Both the position numbers and the translations under genes were made by a program. Under the pieces are notes generated by a model. That model was not told where the DNA came from. It worked only from the letters and a program-made list of their open reading frames with translations, and ran no database searches. A stretch of DNA of 64,000 bases from Kingdonia uniflora (lineage: Eukaryota; Streptophyta; Magnoliopsida; Ranunculales; Circaeasteraceae), in the NCBI GenBank assembly GCA_014058105.1, contig JACGCM010001747.1, forward strand, positions 1,178,001-1,242,000, given 5' to 3'. Numbering within the stretch: the first letter of the stretch is position 1; each line of letters begins with the position of its first letter. Shown here piece by piece: positions 35,203 to 47,373 of this stretch.

Positions 35203-36799
35203 TTTGATAGGACTTACTCATCCCCTCTGTTTCATCACATGAAGTTCCATGTTGAGAATTTGGGTCATCCCCTGAAGAAACTTGGTTATGGGGTATAAGA
35301 AATTTGGGTCAACAGACTGTTATTGTGAGCTCTAAAAGAACTTTATAGTTAAAACACTTATTAGTATAAGAACTTTAAAGCTCAAAATATATCGTTAGAT
35401 CATCACCTACGGGATACAACAAATAATATCAATCATATTTTAAGTAAATAATCTTAATAGGAAGTGAAGTTGGATAGACCTGTTCTTTGCAAGGATCATC
35501 TTGATCATAATAAACTGTTATGTTTCATTTGACTAATTCATATGATTTGGCTATAACTACGTATCTCATGCAAGTATTAAACAATCAATCCAACCTCTTA
35601 TTCTTAGTTTCAATCTTCAAAATCTTATAGCTTCTTCTGTCTTAGTGTTTTTATTGTTTCTTGTCTTTGGTAGCGTAAAGCACTCTCTACTATTCAAATT
35701 GTAGTAAAATCTGCAGTTTCTAAGGAACGTAGAATGGGTGTATCTTTTCTATGTCTCCATTTCCACAACTCGTTAATGCAAGTGACCCCTCTTTCTTTAG
35801 CCCCGTATATATGCATTATGCAGCTAGCAACTCACTTGAATACTTGCTTAAATACAACATTGCTAGCAAGTTTTTTTTTTCTTTCAGAACTTGGTTTGCA
35901 GTGCTGATGTTTTTCAACATTTTTGAAGTGTTATTTTAAGCATTGCTCTATTAATTTTATTTTAAGCTACCCCGACATCACTTTCGTGTTATAATACATC
36001 CAACCTTGATGCTCACGTCCCTGTGTTTGTACATGTATCTAACATTAGGCCTGATTAATACCGGGGTGCTATATTTTGACAAGACAGTGTTTGTGTTTAA
36101 CAGGGTTGTGATGCATCTCATATTTTATTTGAAATTTGATATTCGAGGGAAATCTGATTTTGTATGAAGAGCAATTGTCTTATACGGTCATCGTCATCGA
36201 TCAAGATGCAAGGATGAATGATAACTTCGCGTTTGTTGATTCAATAATTACACATGCTGTCAATGTCAGTCACATGCAGATTAAGCATCAAATTTTGTTC
36301 GATGATTACGCTCATATTTCGTTCGATGATTACGCCCTTATTTGTTGAAGTTGTCCCTAATCATGGTTCCACTAGACTATGGATCGAACTAAAGATCCTT
36401 ACATCGTCGATAGGTAGCAAGGGATTTATTCCATGTAATTTGCTTTGATATTATAGATTTTCTTTGTCGATCTAAGTCATCATAGCATTTTACAATGTTG
36501 TAAACTATGATAAAAATTTCATAATAGGATAATGCATGTGAATACAAGTATTGCTATTTGGAGTTTCTTTCTTTTTACTGGGTTATTTTCTTATTCTTGG
36601 AACTTACTGAGTGATTTTATCTATTAGTTGAGTTGTTGTGTTGGTAATGTTGTTAACAACAGGGTTTCGATTTCACCTTGCAATTTGTTCGAGTAATGTA
36701 AAATAAGCTAACATGTAATTCAATTGTACCTTGCATTTTCTTTAGGAAAGGTAAAATAAGCTAGCATGTAATCCTAATACGATCCATAAACACCCCATA

Positions 36800-36802
<3 letters not shown>
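35203..36802. other. Intergenic DNA, no gene supported
   Basis: Only short open frames occur, with no recognisable domain or splice pattern. The phrase GAGAATTTGGGTCATCCCCT at about 35254 resembles the sequence just left of element 2 (about 28463-28482). This hints at a local duplication around the insertion site, but the match is short. Confidence 0.4.

Positions 36803-36837
<35 letters not shown>
36803..36837. repeat. (AT)n microsatellite
   Basis: An uninterrupted run of about 17 AT units. Confidence 0.95.
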
Positions 36838-36839
<2 letters not shown>

Positions 36840-36840
<1 letters not shown>

Positions 36841-37218
36841 AGGGATGTGTAATCATGATAATTGTAGGTTCAAAAAAATGTCAAACCATGAAATGTAGCA
36901 CTATAGTTGCGACTAGAAGTAGTGTCGAATTCTATTATGGAAAATATGAAACCAGAAGTATAGCCTAGTATCGTACATTTGAGGTTAATTCAACAAATAT
37001 GAAACCAAAAGTAACGACGCCTAATGGGAAACCATATATTACAGTTGACGTTATTGCTATGCCTTAGGTACTCTTTCTCATTTGGTATTCTCAGGTCGTG
37101 TTTGGAGTAGGGAAAAATGGATAACGTCGAAGACTCGCCTTTGTAACATATCGGTTAGATAGATAGTGCCGAAGGCGCGTCGACGTTGTTCATCGTGGCG
37201 AGCCACGGGTAGTACTAG
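36840..37218 (+). mobile_element. Helitron 3' end (non-autonomous remnant)
   Basis: The segment ends with a GC-rich hairpin (arms CGTGG and CCACG around 37192-37207), a short spacer and CTAG at 37215-37218, followed by T. That is the classic Helitron 3' terminus inserted at A/T. No convincing TC 5' end was found, so the left limit is arbitrary. No Rep/helicase coding is present. Confidence 0.55.
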
Positions 37219-37459
37219 TTTTAGACAAGAAATAATAATTCAAACCCCAGACTTACAACAAAGTAATTTTGCGTATAATACCAAACTCGAGTCTACACGT
37301 ATATGACCGATATCAGCTCTATTATTTACCGTATAATACCTAAAATATTAAACTATTTGAAAACATAGGTAAGGATTTTACAAATAATTGTAGGCTACCA
37401 GACTGCTATTAAAGATATAAAAGTACATGGTTGTTTAATGGTAACTAAATAGGTAAATC

Positions 37460-37765
37460 CCCTTTGTGGGTCCCAATAATTAATTTGTTTTCATTAAGGG
37501 GTGTAAACAGTAAAAGGTTACGTGGGTTTCGTACAAAATTTAAGTATTGCTTCAGTTCTGTTCGTAATGCTACTCATTTAAGAAAGATGTTGTGTGGGGA
37601 GCTGTCGTGTTTGTGTAGTTAGTAAGTTGTGTAAATTTTAATTTGTTTAATTAGTTATCTTAAACATGTTAATTTGTCTTGATATTCTTTGAATGAGTTA
37701 CCTTACTGAACATAATAAGCGAGGTTCCACTGATGATATTCATTGTCAGTAGTATAACAATGGCA
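37460..37765. repeat. Dispersed repeat, copy B (see 9305-9615)
   Basis: Diverged same-orientation copy of 9305-9615, with matching landmarks GTGGGTCCCA, TCATTTAAG, GTCGTGTTTGTG, GTTATCTTAAACATG and TGATATTCATTG. Non-coding. Confidence 0.55.
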
Positions 37766-37899
37766 TAAGCTGCATCAACGTCTAACCACAAAAGTGAAAC
37801 TCCTGGATTTAAGGTTTTACAGTAAGTATAGGTGAAGTGATATAAATACTAAATATGATCATATCTTACAGTTACAATATGATATAATACTCTAGAAGG

Positions 37900-38221
37900 A
37901 TAGTTTTATACATTTGTAGAGCAATTGAGAGAGAGAGTATTCTTATTGATATTTGAGAACTGTAAAACTGTACGTAATACAAAAGGAGATAACCCTATTG
38001 AATAGGTTACCTAACCATCTCAAACTCTCCCCATAACCCAAAGGCTTATAGCTTTGTTAGGAGTCCTATAAGACACCCGAACCCTCTTGGGCATAACCCT
38101 ATTGAATAGGTAACCCTATTGAATAGGTTACCTAACCATCTCAAACTCTCCCCATAACCTAAAGGCCTATAGCTTTGTTAGGTGTTCTATAAGACACCCG
38201 AACCCTGTTGGGCTACTAGCA
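37900..38221 (-). mobile_element. Diverged solo LTR with an internal 121-bp tandem duplication
   Basis: The reverse complement resembles the LTRs at 3147 and 59157 (GGGTTCGGGTGTC, CTCCTAACAA, GGGGAGAGTTTGAGA, ATCAATAAGAATACTCTCTC). A 121-bp block starting TAACCCTATTGAATAGGTTACC at 37990 is repeated at 38111. Ends and target duplication were not resolved. Confidence 0.55.
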
Positions 38222-38270
38222 ATTACCATATTTAGTCACGACAATTGTCATAATTTATTTTATGAAGGTT

Positions 38271-38591
38271 TCAATCATTTCGAACTGAACGCATTACTTT
38301 TTCTTGCAGTAACTGGTTAACGAGCCTAACTTTGTCATTTTCATAAAGAGATAAGAATACGTAGGGTGTGACTGATATGGATATTTGTGGGAAGATACCA
38401 GTCTCCCCCTTGTAACATATGATGCCATTCTCGATCTTGACCAGCGGCACAAATACCTTTGAAGGCTTAAGTGTAACGACTTTTCGTAGGGCACGAAGCT
38501 GTCCAAGATGCTCTAGATGACCTAAAATGATCTCGCCCAATCCACGTGTTTTGATATTGGCCGTTGAATATATGACGGTTTCTGAAGGCAA
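38271..38591 (-). pseudogene. Unrecognised 106-codon ORF, possible gene fragment
   Basis: The reading frame is protein-like, hydrophobic/charged balanced (KVFVPLVKIENGIICYKGE, VFLSLYENDKVRLVNQLLQEK). It continues upstream without an obvious start. No domain is recognised, and it abuts the solo LTR at 38221. It may be a broken exon of a host gene or of an unknown element. Confidence 0.25.
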
Positions 38592-38599
38592 AGGCCGCC

Positions 38600-39489
38600 A
38601 TAGGGGAGGTTTTAGAACCCAAAGCTAGAAAAAATGCATGCCCCCTGGTGGGTTGAACAAAACCGGTTTTGGGGGGGCATTTTGTTTTTACGAATACACC
38701 CTCTTGATGATGCTCTAAATGTTTCTAGTTAATGAGTATCATAAGGTCAGTAGTCCAAGCCACTTTAAAGCGAACAAGAAAGAAAATGTTTATTTGGTCA
38801 AACAAGTAGGCTCTAGAATACTTCGGTGGTTTAGTTTGTAACAACACACCCTTGGAGTTGATAACATTTAAATAAATACTTCTCTGATTAATGGATAAGG
38901 CCTAAGCCCAATAATAATTAAGAGATCTTAAAACCAATTGAATCGAGCTATATCTCAAATTAAGAAAATTTTGAAGCCCACTCTTGACCGCCGTTACGTC
39001 AGTACCTCTCATAGACTTCTCTCAAATCTCATGCCTATTTAACAACGCAATTTTGTAAGATCAAGGTTTCATCCGGGAGGAATGCAAATGACGGGTCTGA
39101 GTGCATTTCCTTTGCTCCGATACTAAGTGTATACACCAGACCGTCAATTTCTGACTAGATCCTCTAGAGCCGTCCAGTGGCCTGCAAACCACGCAGATTG
39201 GGCACGTTGGTACAAGGCCATGGGAACTTAATACCACTGGAGCAATAGTTAGTTGGTCTAACTAGCTTTGTTTAGTCACCTACAAAACTAATTAGTAAAG
39301 GCTGGCACATATTTAGGTCCTAATTAAAAGGTTAAAAAATAAAGTTGTTGAAGTTAAGTGAGCAATCTTTGGATCTTAGAGTAACGTAAGTTCTTGTTTT
39401 GGTAGTTGTGACAGTTAAACTGATAACCCTAACCCCAAAACCTTATAACCCTAATCAGTTTGTTAAACAAAATCATAAACAAACAACAA
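38600..39489. promoter_or_regulatory. Intergenic region and upstream region of the GPAT gene
   Basis: No gene is seen. A plant leader-like A-rich stretch precedes the start codon (ACAACAAATGAAG). No clear TATA box or transposon boundary could be assigned. Confidence 0.35.
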
Positions 39490-41224
39490 ATGAAGTCTCA
39501 CAATCCCAAAAAACTCCTAACAGAGTTGTCTATCTCATCTCAATTCGAAGGAACGCTCTTGAAAACCCACGACACATTCTCGTACTTCATGTTAGTAGCT
39601 TTTGAAGCTTCGGGTTTGATCCGATTCGCGTTATTATTATCTGTATGGCCCGTAGTTCGACTCCTAGACATGTTCCAAATGAGGGACGCGCTAATGATAT
39701 TCGTAGCGGTTGCGGTTGTAAGGGAATGTGAGATAAAATCGGTTGCACGGGCCGTGTTGCCTAAGTTTTATATGGATGATGTAGATTTGGAGGCATGGAG
39801 GGTGTTTAGTAATTCTGATAAGAGGGTTGTAGTGACGGATTGCCCGACCATAATGGTGGAAATATTTGTGAAGGAGCATTTACGGGCGGATGAAGTAATT
39901 GGAAAAGATCTTGTGGTGAACCGATTTGGGTTTGCTACCGGGTTTATTAAAGACAACGTTGATTTGAATGAGGATCGGATTGAGGCTTCGTTTAAGGGCG
40001 AAAAAGCTCAAATGAAGTTAGGAAAGCGCGGTTTAGATTTCTTATCTTTGTGTAAGGTGAGTTCAAGTACTGCAACCCTAAGATATTCATCAAGTAACGA
40101 TTCACTTTTCTTTTAATAAAATTTTTCCGTGGAATCAACGAATTCCGTTGTATCTTTGTACAAAAAAATTGGCGAAAACTATTGGGCATTAAAAATTCCT
40201 TATTTACAATGCTTTACAAAATTTCTCATAAAGTTTTGTGTATGTGATATGATCATATCATGTGAAATAATTTCACGTTGATTTTCTTACGACATTTCTT
40301 CTCACGCAGGAACAACGACATCCACCTTTTACCAAGAATGACAAGCATGAAGATCAACTCATACGCCCAGTTCCGGTTGTCTTCCACGATGGCCGTCTAG
40401 TAAATCGTCCCACACCGTTTATGGCATTACTCATCATTTTATGGATCCCTTTGGGTGTCATTCTTGCTATAGTACGCATAACACTCGTCACGGTCCTTCC
40501 CATGTGGATAATCCCTTACACAACTCGAATATTCGGTGGTGTGATTGTCGTTAAAGGCAAACCACCACCACCACCGTCAAAATCCAACAAAGGCGTCCTC
40601 TTTGTATGCACACATCGAACCCTAATGGACCCAGTCATCCTCTCCGTTGTACTCAAACGTAAAACCCCAGCTGTTACATACTCTATTTCTCGTCTATCAG
40701 AGATCATCTCTCCTATACCAACTCCCCGACTGACTAGAATACGACACGTTGACGCGGGCATGATCAAGGGAGAACTAATGAAAGGTGACCTAGTGGTGTG
40801 CCCCGAGGGTACCACATGTAGGGAACCCTTTCTATTAAGATTTAGCGCGCTTTTTGCGGAGCTAACGGACCGGATAGTCCCTGTAGCCATGGATTATCGG
40901 GTAAGTTTTTTTCATGCAACTACAGCTAGGGGTTGGAAAGGATTGGATCCGATTTTTTTCTTTATGAACCCTAGGCCTATTTATGAGGTTACGTTCTTGA
41001 ATCAGTTACCCGTGGAGGCAACCTGTTCAGCCGGTAGGAGTCCACATGACGTGGCGAATTACGTACAGAGGATCTTAGCTGCTACATTAGGGTTTGAGTG
41101 TACAAACTTGACTAGGAAGGATAAGTACCAAGTGCTCGCTGGGAACGATGGAAACGTTTCGTGCACGTCGTGGGATGATCGTGTTAAGATGATCGTTAGA
41201 GCTTTTAAGCCATTTATTTCATAG
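39490..41224 (+). CDS. GPAT5/GPAT7: Glycerol-3-phosphate sn-2 acyltransferase, GPAT5/GPAT7 type
   Basis: Plant-specific membrane GPATs acylate glycerol-3-phosphate for extracellular lipid polyesters; the GPAT5/7 branch is linked to suberin. Two exons, 39490-40056 and 40310-41224, are joined by a GT-AG intron and give 493 residues (Arabidopsis GPAT5 is about 500). ATG at 39490 is the first in frame. The N-terminal HAD-like domain shows a degenerate first motif (QFEGTLLK where phosphatase-active members have DxDGT), so lysophosphatidic acid rather than monoacylglycerol is the expected product. A hydrophobic segment follows at about residues 227-258. Acyltransferase motifs are H291-x4-D296 (HRTLMD), EGTTCREP (about 355-362) and IVPVAM (378-383). 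The frame is intact. GPAT5 versus GPAT7 cannot be decided without phylogeny. Confidence 0.93.
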
Positions 41225-41529
41225 AAAAATTTGTACAATCTTAACAACTATACGATTATTATTTATTTGTAAACATTTTTTGTAAAATATGATTATACGA
41301 TTACTGTTGTTAGTTCTTCAATTTTGGAATTTAGATTTGGCAAATTAACTGTGGGGATCGCCCAAACGTTTATTTTCAAAAAAACTTGATCATAAAATTA
41401 AAATTTAGGTTATGCTTCTAGAATATTAAATTGTAATACCAAGTCTATTTTTAATTTTCTCCCCAAATAATTTAAATACCATAACTTGTTGAATGGAGCT
41501 TGACTTCAAAAGTAGGTTTTCAGACCTAA
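41225..41529. terminator. 3' UTR region of the GPAT gene
   Basis: AT-rich sequence after the stop codon; TTGTAAACATTTTTTGTAAA around 41265-41285 would suit a near-upstream polyadenylation element. No precise cleavage site can be given. Confidence 0.3.
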
Positions 41530-44350
41530 CTCTAACCAACTTGATCATTGTCAAAATAATACCATATTATTTATTGACATGGTCATGTTAAAATTTCTAC
41601 AACGTAATCATTTACGTGTTAGTCGTTTCATTAGAAAGATGAAATGTGAAAATCAAACTATGGTAGTTAGTCAATGAGTTGGTAATTGTTATAAAGACCT
41701 TAATCGAACAATTGCGACATCAAACATATATTAATGTGACCCCTTTGCAAGTTTCTTGTACCCCAAGTGCTAACATAAGTCTTCATTTCTTACAACGGCA
41801 CTGGCACTGTCATTATCGTATTTTCAGGTCATTGGTCATATTAAATATTTGGCATAAGCATCACCTAGTTCGAAAGAACGATGCGATAAAGAAGACTCAA
41901 GAAAGGGCAATACTTAGATTAGCATCAAAGAATATTGTTCTTTATATGCAAACATGTATGCAATTAAAGAATTCATGTCTTTTTTCTTCTTTTTAGATAC
42001 ATTGTCAAGGCTTTAGTACTATAAGGAGGCAGTGAGCAAGGCGGATAATATTATTACTTATAAGCATTGTGGACGAGCTCCCCAAAGAAGGAAGGACTAA
42101 TGAGCCTTGGAAACTCAGATGCCTATATGTTTACGTCCCTCGACTAAAATTCTTGTAAAGATGCGTACAGTAACGAGTCACTAGCTAGAAATTTATTAAA
42201 TATATAATACCAAGTGATGTGCATTATACGATTAAAAATCACTGAAGCCATCATGTACTCTCCAATGTCAATTTATTTGATCAATACTTGACATCAAGTT
42301 AAAGTCGGAATACAAGCTGTCATACGAGTCAAAGTTCTCATGTAGAGCGCCTTTAACATATGATATTCAAGAAGCCATTTGTTACCATTGCAAACTGAAA
42401 AATAAACGACATTGATAAAGTAGTCAATGGCTTGATAATTGTGATTAATTAAGACCTAATCAAATATGCATGAGATCAACCACATAATTGTGTCCCCTTT
42501 AATTTGCAATTCCTTGGACCCCAAGTGCAATTGGTATTACTTTCTCACGAGTGCACTGTAGTTTTCAATTTATTTAGGTCTTCCGTCAAATATTTTGGCA
42601 TGAGGTTCCAAATGATATCTTGATAGGTTGCTTTAGAGTTGTTTAGTTTTGCTTGCTCGACACACACGCAGGAATAAATTAAGCTAGTTATCTAAAAAGT
42701 ATATATGAAGCTTAAAGAGAAAGGAGTCTGAACTTAAATTATTTTTTCCAGTTCTATCTATGGAAAGAGCTTTTTAAAGATAAAAAGAACAGTAAGACCA
42801 CATTGGATGCTTAGATTAGCATCAAAGAATATTTTCTTTACATGCAGACAGACTACAAGCAGTTTTTTGAGGGTAACTAGCAGCTTAATAAGAGAACATA
42901 TAGACCTGATATATATGAGAACGTCGCATTTTTTTTTCCCAGTCTGCAGTGCCTGATATATGCTAACAGGGTCTTTGTTTCTAACAAGGGTACTGTCAAT
43001 TTCGTATTTACATTTAGGTCATTGGTCCTGTATGACAGGTCGTAAGGTTCAAACTATAAGTTTCTCTAGATTAGTTTGATTCAGGTTATATCTAAAAAAC
43101 ATATGAAGCTTAATTACAGAAGAAGAATAGTCTTAAAGTAGAGATTTTCTTCTTTTTCTCATGAGAATATATAGCTTTATTTGGAAAGACAAGTAGAATG
43201 AGTCAAAGTGAATCATCCATCACTAGTTCGAAAGGCTCAAAGATGGCATAAAGAACACTCAAGAAAGGTCACACTAGATGCAATTTGCTAGCATCAAAGA
43301 ATATTTTCATTTAATGTCTTTTTCTATTTTTTAAAGCCATTGTCATTTGTCAAGGCTTTAATTGCTACTATACAAAAATGTTAAGATGCTAATTGGGGAG
43401 AGAATATTTGAAATAACTTTGGAAGAGCTCCCCCAAGAAAGATTAAGGAACCTTGGAAACTCAGACGCTTTGATGTTCCCCTCTATTTGAAGTACGACGT
43501 GCCCGCTCTCGAGTAAAATTTTTATAAAGAGGCGGCGAGTCATTATGAAGGCGTATTATATAGTTAGGTTGCACTCATACTTCAATGGTAGGAGCTAACT
43601 CCCAACCAACTTATTGATTAATAGCTCATTTGATTATTGCGAAGATAATACAAGTTTATTCATTGACAAGGTCAAGTTAAATTCGTTGTGTTCCTTATGA
43701 ATACACATGGAATACAGTCAAAGTTCTCATGTTGCACACGAGTGTCATATATCGTCACTCTCGTTACATTGATTTGTAAGACTAGAAATACTCAGTGGTA
43801 TGTAGTCATGAGTTGATAATTATGATAAAGCATTAAATCTGACTTCATAACTTCTGTTATTTGTCAAAAATATATGTTAGTGTCACGCTAGCACAATTGC
43901 AAATTGGTTTGCTTTCGCACAAGTGCATTGTCATTTTCATTCTATTTATGTCTTTGGTCAAATATTTTGGGCATGAGGTTCTAAATGATACTAATATATA
44001 TGGTTCCTTTAGAGTTTAATTATTTTAGCTTTCGAAGTTATCTAGTGTGCTCATTCGTGACAGACGCAATAATAAAGTGATATGAAAAAAATGTATTATG
44101 AAGCTTAAAAAAGAGAAAGGAGTCTGCACTTAAATTCTTCTTTCTCTTTTTTTTTTTTTTTTTTCCAGTTCTCACTATGAAAAGAGCTTTAAGTATTTGG
44201 AAAAGACTTCGAAGAAAGAAAAAGAATACTAAGACCACATTGGATGCCAAAGTATTTTGATTAGCATCAAAGAATATTTTCTTTATATCCGAACAACATG
44301 CAGTTTTTAAACTTAAGGGCAACTAGGAGTTTAAGAGAACATATAGGCGG
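41530..44350. repeat. Diverged direct repeats, three or more copies
   Basis: Blocks at about 41650-42130, 42410-42920 and 43800-44350 share the same order of phrases: GTTGATAAT(T)GTGATAA, a CCCCTTT...CAAG/GCAATT block, ACTGTCATT(A)TC/GTCATTTTC, GGTC(A)TTGGTCA, AAATATTTTGGCATGAGGTT, AGCATCAAAGAATATTTTCTTT. A partial copy lies at about 42950-43560. The repeat interval is near 0.8-1.3 kb. Poly-T and poly-A runs occur at about 44145-44165. No coding region was seen. Confidence 0.6.
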
Positions 44351-45363
44351 GTATGAGAACTGCATTAGGAAAATTTGTTTGAAATGGTAATTTATATATG
44401 CCAACTTCCAAACAATCTGCCTAGTTTTAGATCCAAGTCATCCAACCGCTAAGTACAGTATTCGATAAATGTAAGCTTGTTAAGTTCCTTACTTACGAAC
44501 GAATTAAAATTGAAAAACTTGTCAGAAGATCAACTTTTGCAAAAGAGAACTCCAAAGTGAAAAGAAAAAAAAAAAAGGAAAGGAAATAAACCATGCACTA
44601 AAGCATGTGCAATGGTGAAACTTTTGCCAATTCCCCCCCTCTTCAAGTACTAAAGCTAATGTCAAATCTTTTTCTTATGAACATGTTAAAATGTCATATA
44701 GAGAAAATATTGATAAACATTAATTTGAAAGAACAATCTTTGAAGAATTACATGCACTAAAAAACTTTCGAAACCTAGATGCGTATTTGATTTTTCAACA
44801 ACCAGAAATAAATATATTCAAAGAGTATAACTTAGTCTTGAGGGTAAAGTTAAATTAATTTTTATAGATAAGAAGAGTAGTAGTCGAAACTGATTAACAT
44901 CAAACGGTTTCCGGATGCCAAAAAACAAAACCATTTAGGGGGACGAAGACACGTAACATATATATACAAAATTTCAATGATCTATATTTTGTCGACGTAT
45001 AATTGTTGGAGATCTTCATGAAGACAACAAAACCAATCCTATGATGAGAAAGATGCAATTCTTTATCACCTTTAAAGCTCTATCTTTGATTACTAGATAG
45101 GATTGGCGCATGCAACGCAGGCACAAACTGTAACCAAATTAATAATGCTTTGATAATGACTTGCTACTAATAGAAGAAGAGCCATGCTTCGTTTTTTATG
45201 GATTTTTTAGTGTTTGCCAGCTTATATATAGATGCTCTGAATGATCCATTTACGGTTCCGCTCTGGCGCGCCAAACATGCGTTTATCACGCTAGATTCTC
45301 TTCAAATGCTTGATTATTATAGTCTTAGTGGGATTATGAGGTCATCTGTTCTAACTTTAGGAT
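44351..45363. other. Intergenic DNA, no gene supported
   Basis: There is one short open frame at 45198-45404, which runs into the TRIM element and shows no domain. Nothing else is recognised. Confidence 0.4.
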
Positions 45364-45969
45364 TGTTAAAATCGGTGGATCAAAGTTATTCCAAGATTGG
45401 GTAGAAGACGTAGTTCACACAAGAATATAAGTAGATACAAACTATTAAATTGCACTGACGCCTTTTAAGAATAAAACCCCATACCCCAGTTTTGACCCAA
45501 ACTAGGTGGTAAAGGTAGATGGACAATATCGGTGCAATGGGGGCTGTGGCCTTAATAAATGGTATCAAAGCCGATGGTTTGGTTGAACGTATATTAACGT
45601 TTCGGCACGTCTTTCTAATCGTTTGAGGACCTCACGTTCTCTCTCCGTAAAAGCTCAAAATGAGCGATTATTCTGGCATAGATGCGCAGTGGTGGTGGAC
45701 GGTTATCGTTCGAGGTGGAGCTCATGTTCACTTCCGTGAAACTCAAAATGAACGGTTGCCAACTTACGGTATTTTGATCAAAGGTGAAGACTGTTAAGAT
45801 CGGTAGATCAAATTAGTTAGTCCCACATCGGGGTAGAAGATGTAGTTCCACATATATAGGGAGATACAGACTATTAGATTGCACTGAGGTCTTTTAAAAA
45901 CAAAACCCTACACCTAGGCTGGTACAGGTGGGGACAATATCGGTGCAATGGGGGCTTCGGGACCTAACA
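45364..45969 (+). mobile_element. TRIM (terminal-repeat retrotransposon in miniature)
   Basis: A 606-bp element with LTRs 45364-45557 and 45792-45969 (TGTTAA(A/G)ATCGG(T)GGATC start; CAATATCGGTGCAATGGGGGC near the end). A primer binding site TGGTATCAAAGC lies at 45560-45571 and a purine tract (AAGGTGAAGA) precedes the right LTR. A perfect AGGAT target duplication flanks it (45359-45363, 45970-45974). The interior is about 220 bp and non-coding, so mobility would depend on proteins from other elements. Confidence 0.9.
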
Positions 45970-45974
45970 AGGAT

Positions 45975-47373
45975 TTGACGAAAACCACCCCCAAAGATTT
46001 GGTATTTGTTTTGTTTAGTTTTTTAAAATGCAAGTTGAAATGTAAAAATAATGTTTAGTTTTACACCGTAAAACATAACTTTAGAGGAAAGCTTAGAGCA
46101 TGATAATGATAGCTCACCCTCTAGTCTTAATCAAGAATGTTTTTGCAAGATGCGGAGCATCAAACACCAATCGTTATTAGGATGAAATATATTGCCTTCC
46201 GATGTTGCACATTAATTTTTTTTAGAATTTGTACTCAATTAATTATAAATTAGGCAATTTAGCTTTACTTGGGTTTTTGACATTTTCGTGTGAATAAATG
46301 ATAGGGGCAACTGGCAAGACTTTAGTTTTGATAGAATCAAATGTCATTGTTGTTATAATTCATCTGTTATGAGAAAAGTTTGTTTTTCTCAAAACAAAGA
46401 ATATTAAACCACGATCTCGAAACATAAATGACTGATTCAATACCCCTTTTTCTCCCTCTGAGACATATTACAAAGAAAAGGCTGAGCGCTATCATCATTA
46501 TTACAAGTTGAATCCAATTTTGCTGAACGCCCTAATTAGAAGATGCGAAAACAAACATGTATAACTAAATCAAATACCAACAAAAACAATTAGTTTTTAT
46601 CAATTTCTTAGCACGTAATTCACACGTGTAAGCAATACATGAGACCTCTCCCAAAAAAAAACCTATCAAAAATTTACATCTTTATCGATGCTATTGCTTT
46701 GCACACCGTAGCGATTCTCAAATATATCACTTTCATCTAATAACAAGGTTCGATCAACGGTGGAGAATGAAACCAGCTATTTCGCAAAAAAGCCACGATA
46801 ATAAAGCATAATGCCGAATTATTGAAAAGGACGGTGAAAACGACCTACTTTTTTCGTCGACTCAGCAAAGTCCAAGTTTACATGCGGTTCGTACTCGTCA
46901 CAGTTCACTTCCAAGCAACTTCGGTTGACGAAAGTTAACGGTCTTTGTTCACATTTCCGTTAAAGATAACGAGTTACGAGTGAGACTGTGATAACGTTGA
47001 CGGCGTTAGTTTAGTCATTTTCTTGGTGAGCGTTAAGGACACGCCAACAAAGTGACGCGTTTTCGCCGTTAAAACTTCAACGCTGAGAGTTAAAACCTTC
47101 AAAGCTTCGATTTCAATTCCTCTCCTTCGTCTCTCTCTCTCTCTACTCGGATCTCGAGAAGATCCAACGGTTCAATTTCATCTCAACTTGAAAGATTTGG
47201 GGAAATCTGAAATCTCTACTCTCGAGATCTTGGGTTTCGATTTCCGTTTCTGGGAACCTAATTCGAGGTATTGGGTGTAAAAGGGTATCTTTAGATTTTG
47301 TTACAAACGATTTGAATCGAAAAAGAATCGATTTTTAGGGTTTAGATCTGTAATTTGGAGGATTTCTTCTGAG
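45975..47373 (+). promoter_or_regulatory. Upstream region and 5' UTR of the RING/DUF1117 gene
   Basis: Sequence up to about 46800 shows no gene. A CT-rich microsatellite (CTCTCTCTCTCT at about 47131-47143) lies about 230 bp before the start codon, typical of plant core promoter/5' UTR regions. GC content rises towards the ATG. No intron in the leader was identified. Confidence 0.45.

Noticed and set aside
37848..38236. Inverted 10-mers ACTAAATATG / CATATTTAGT around the solo LTR
   Set aside because: They are AT-rich and short, compatible with chance, and do not coincide with the LTR ends.
45198..45404. 68-codon open frame before and into the TRIM
   Set aside because: It has no domain, splice context or conservation, and its last codons come from the transposon.
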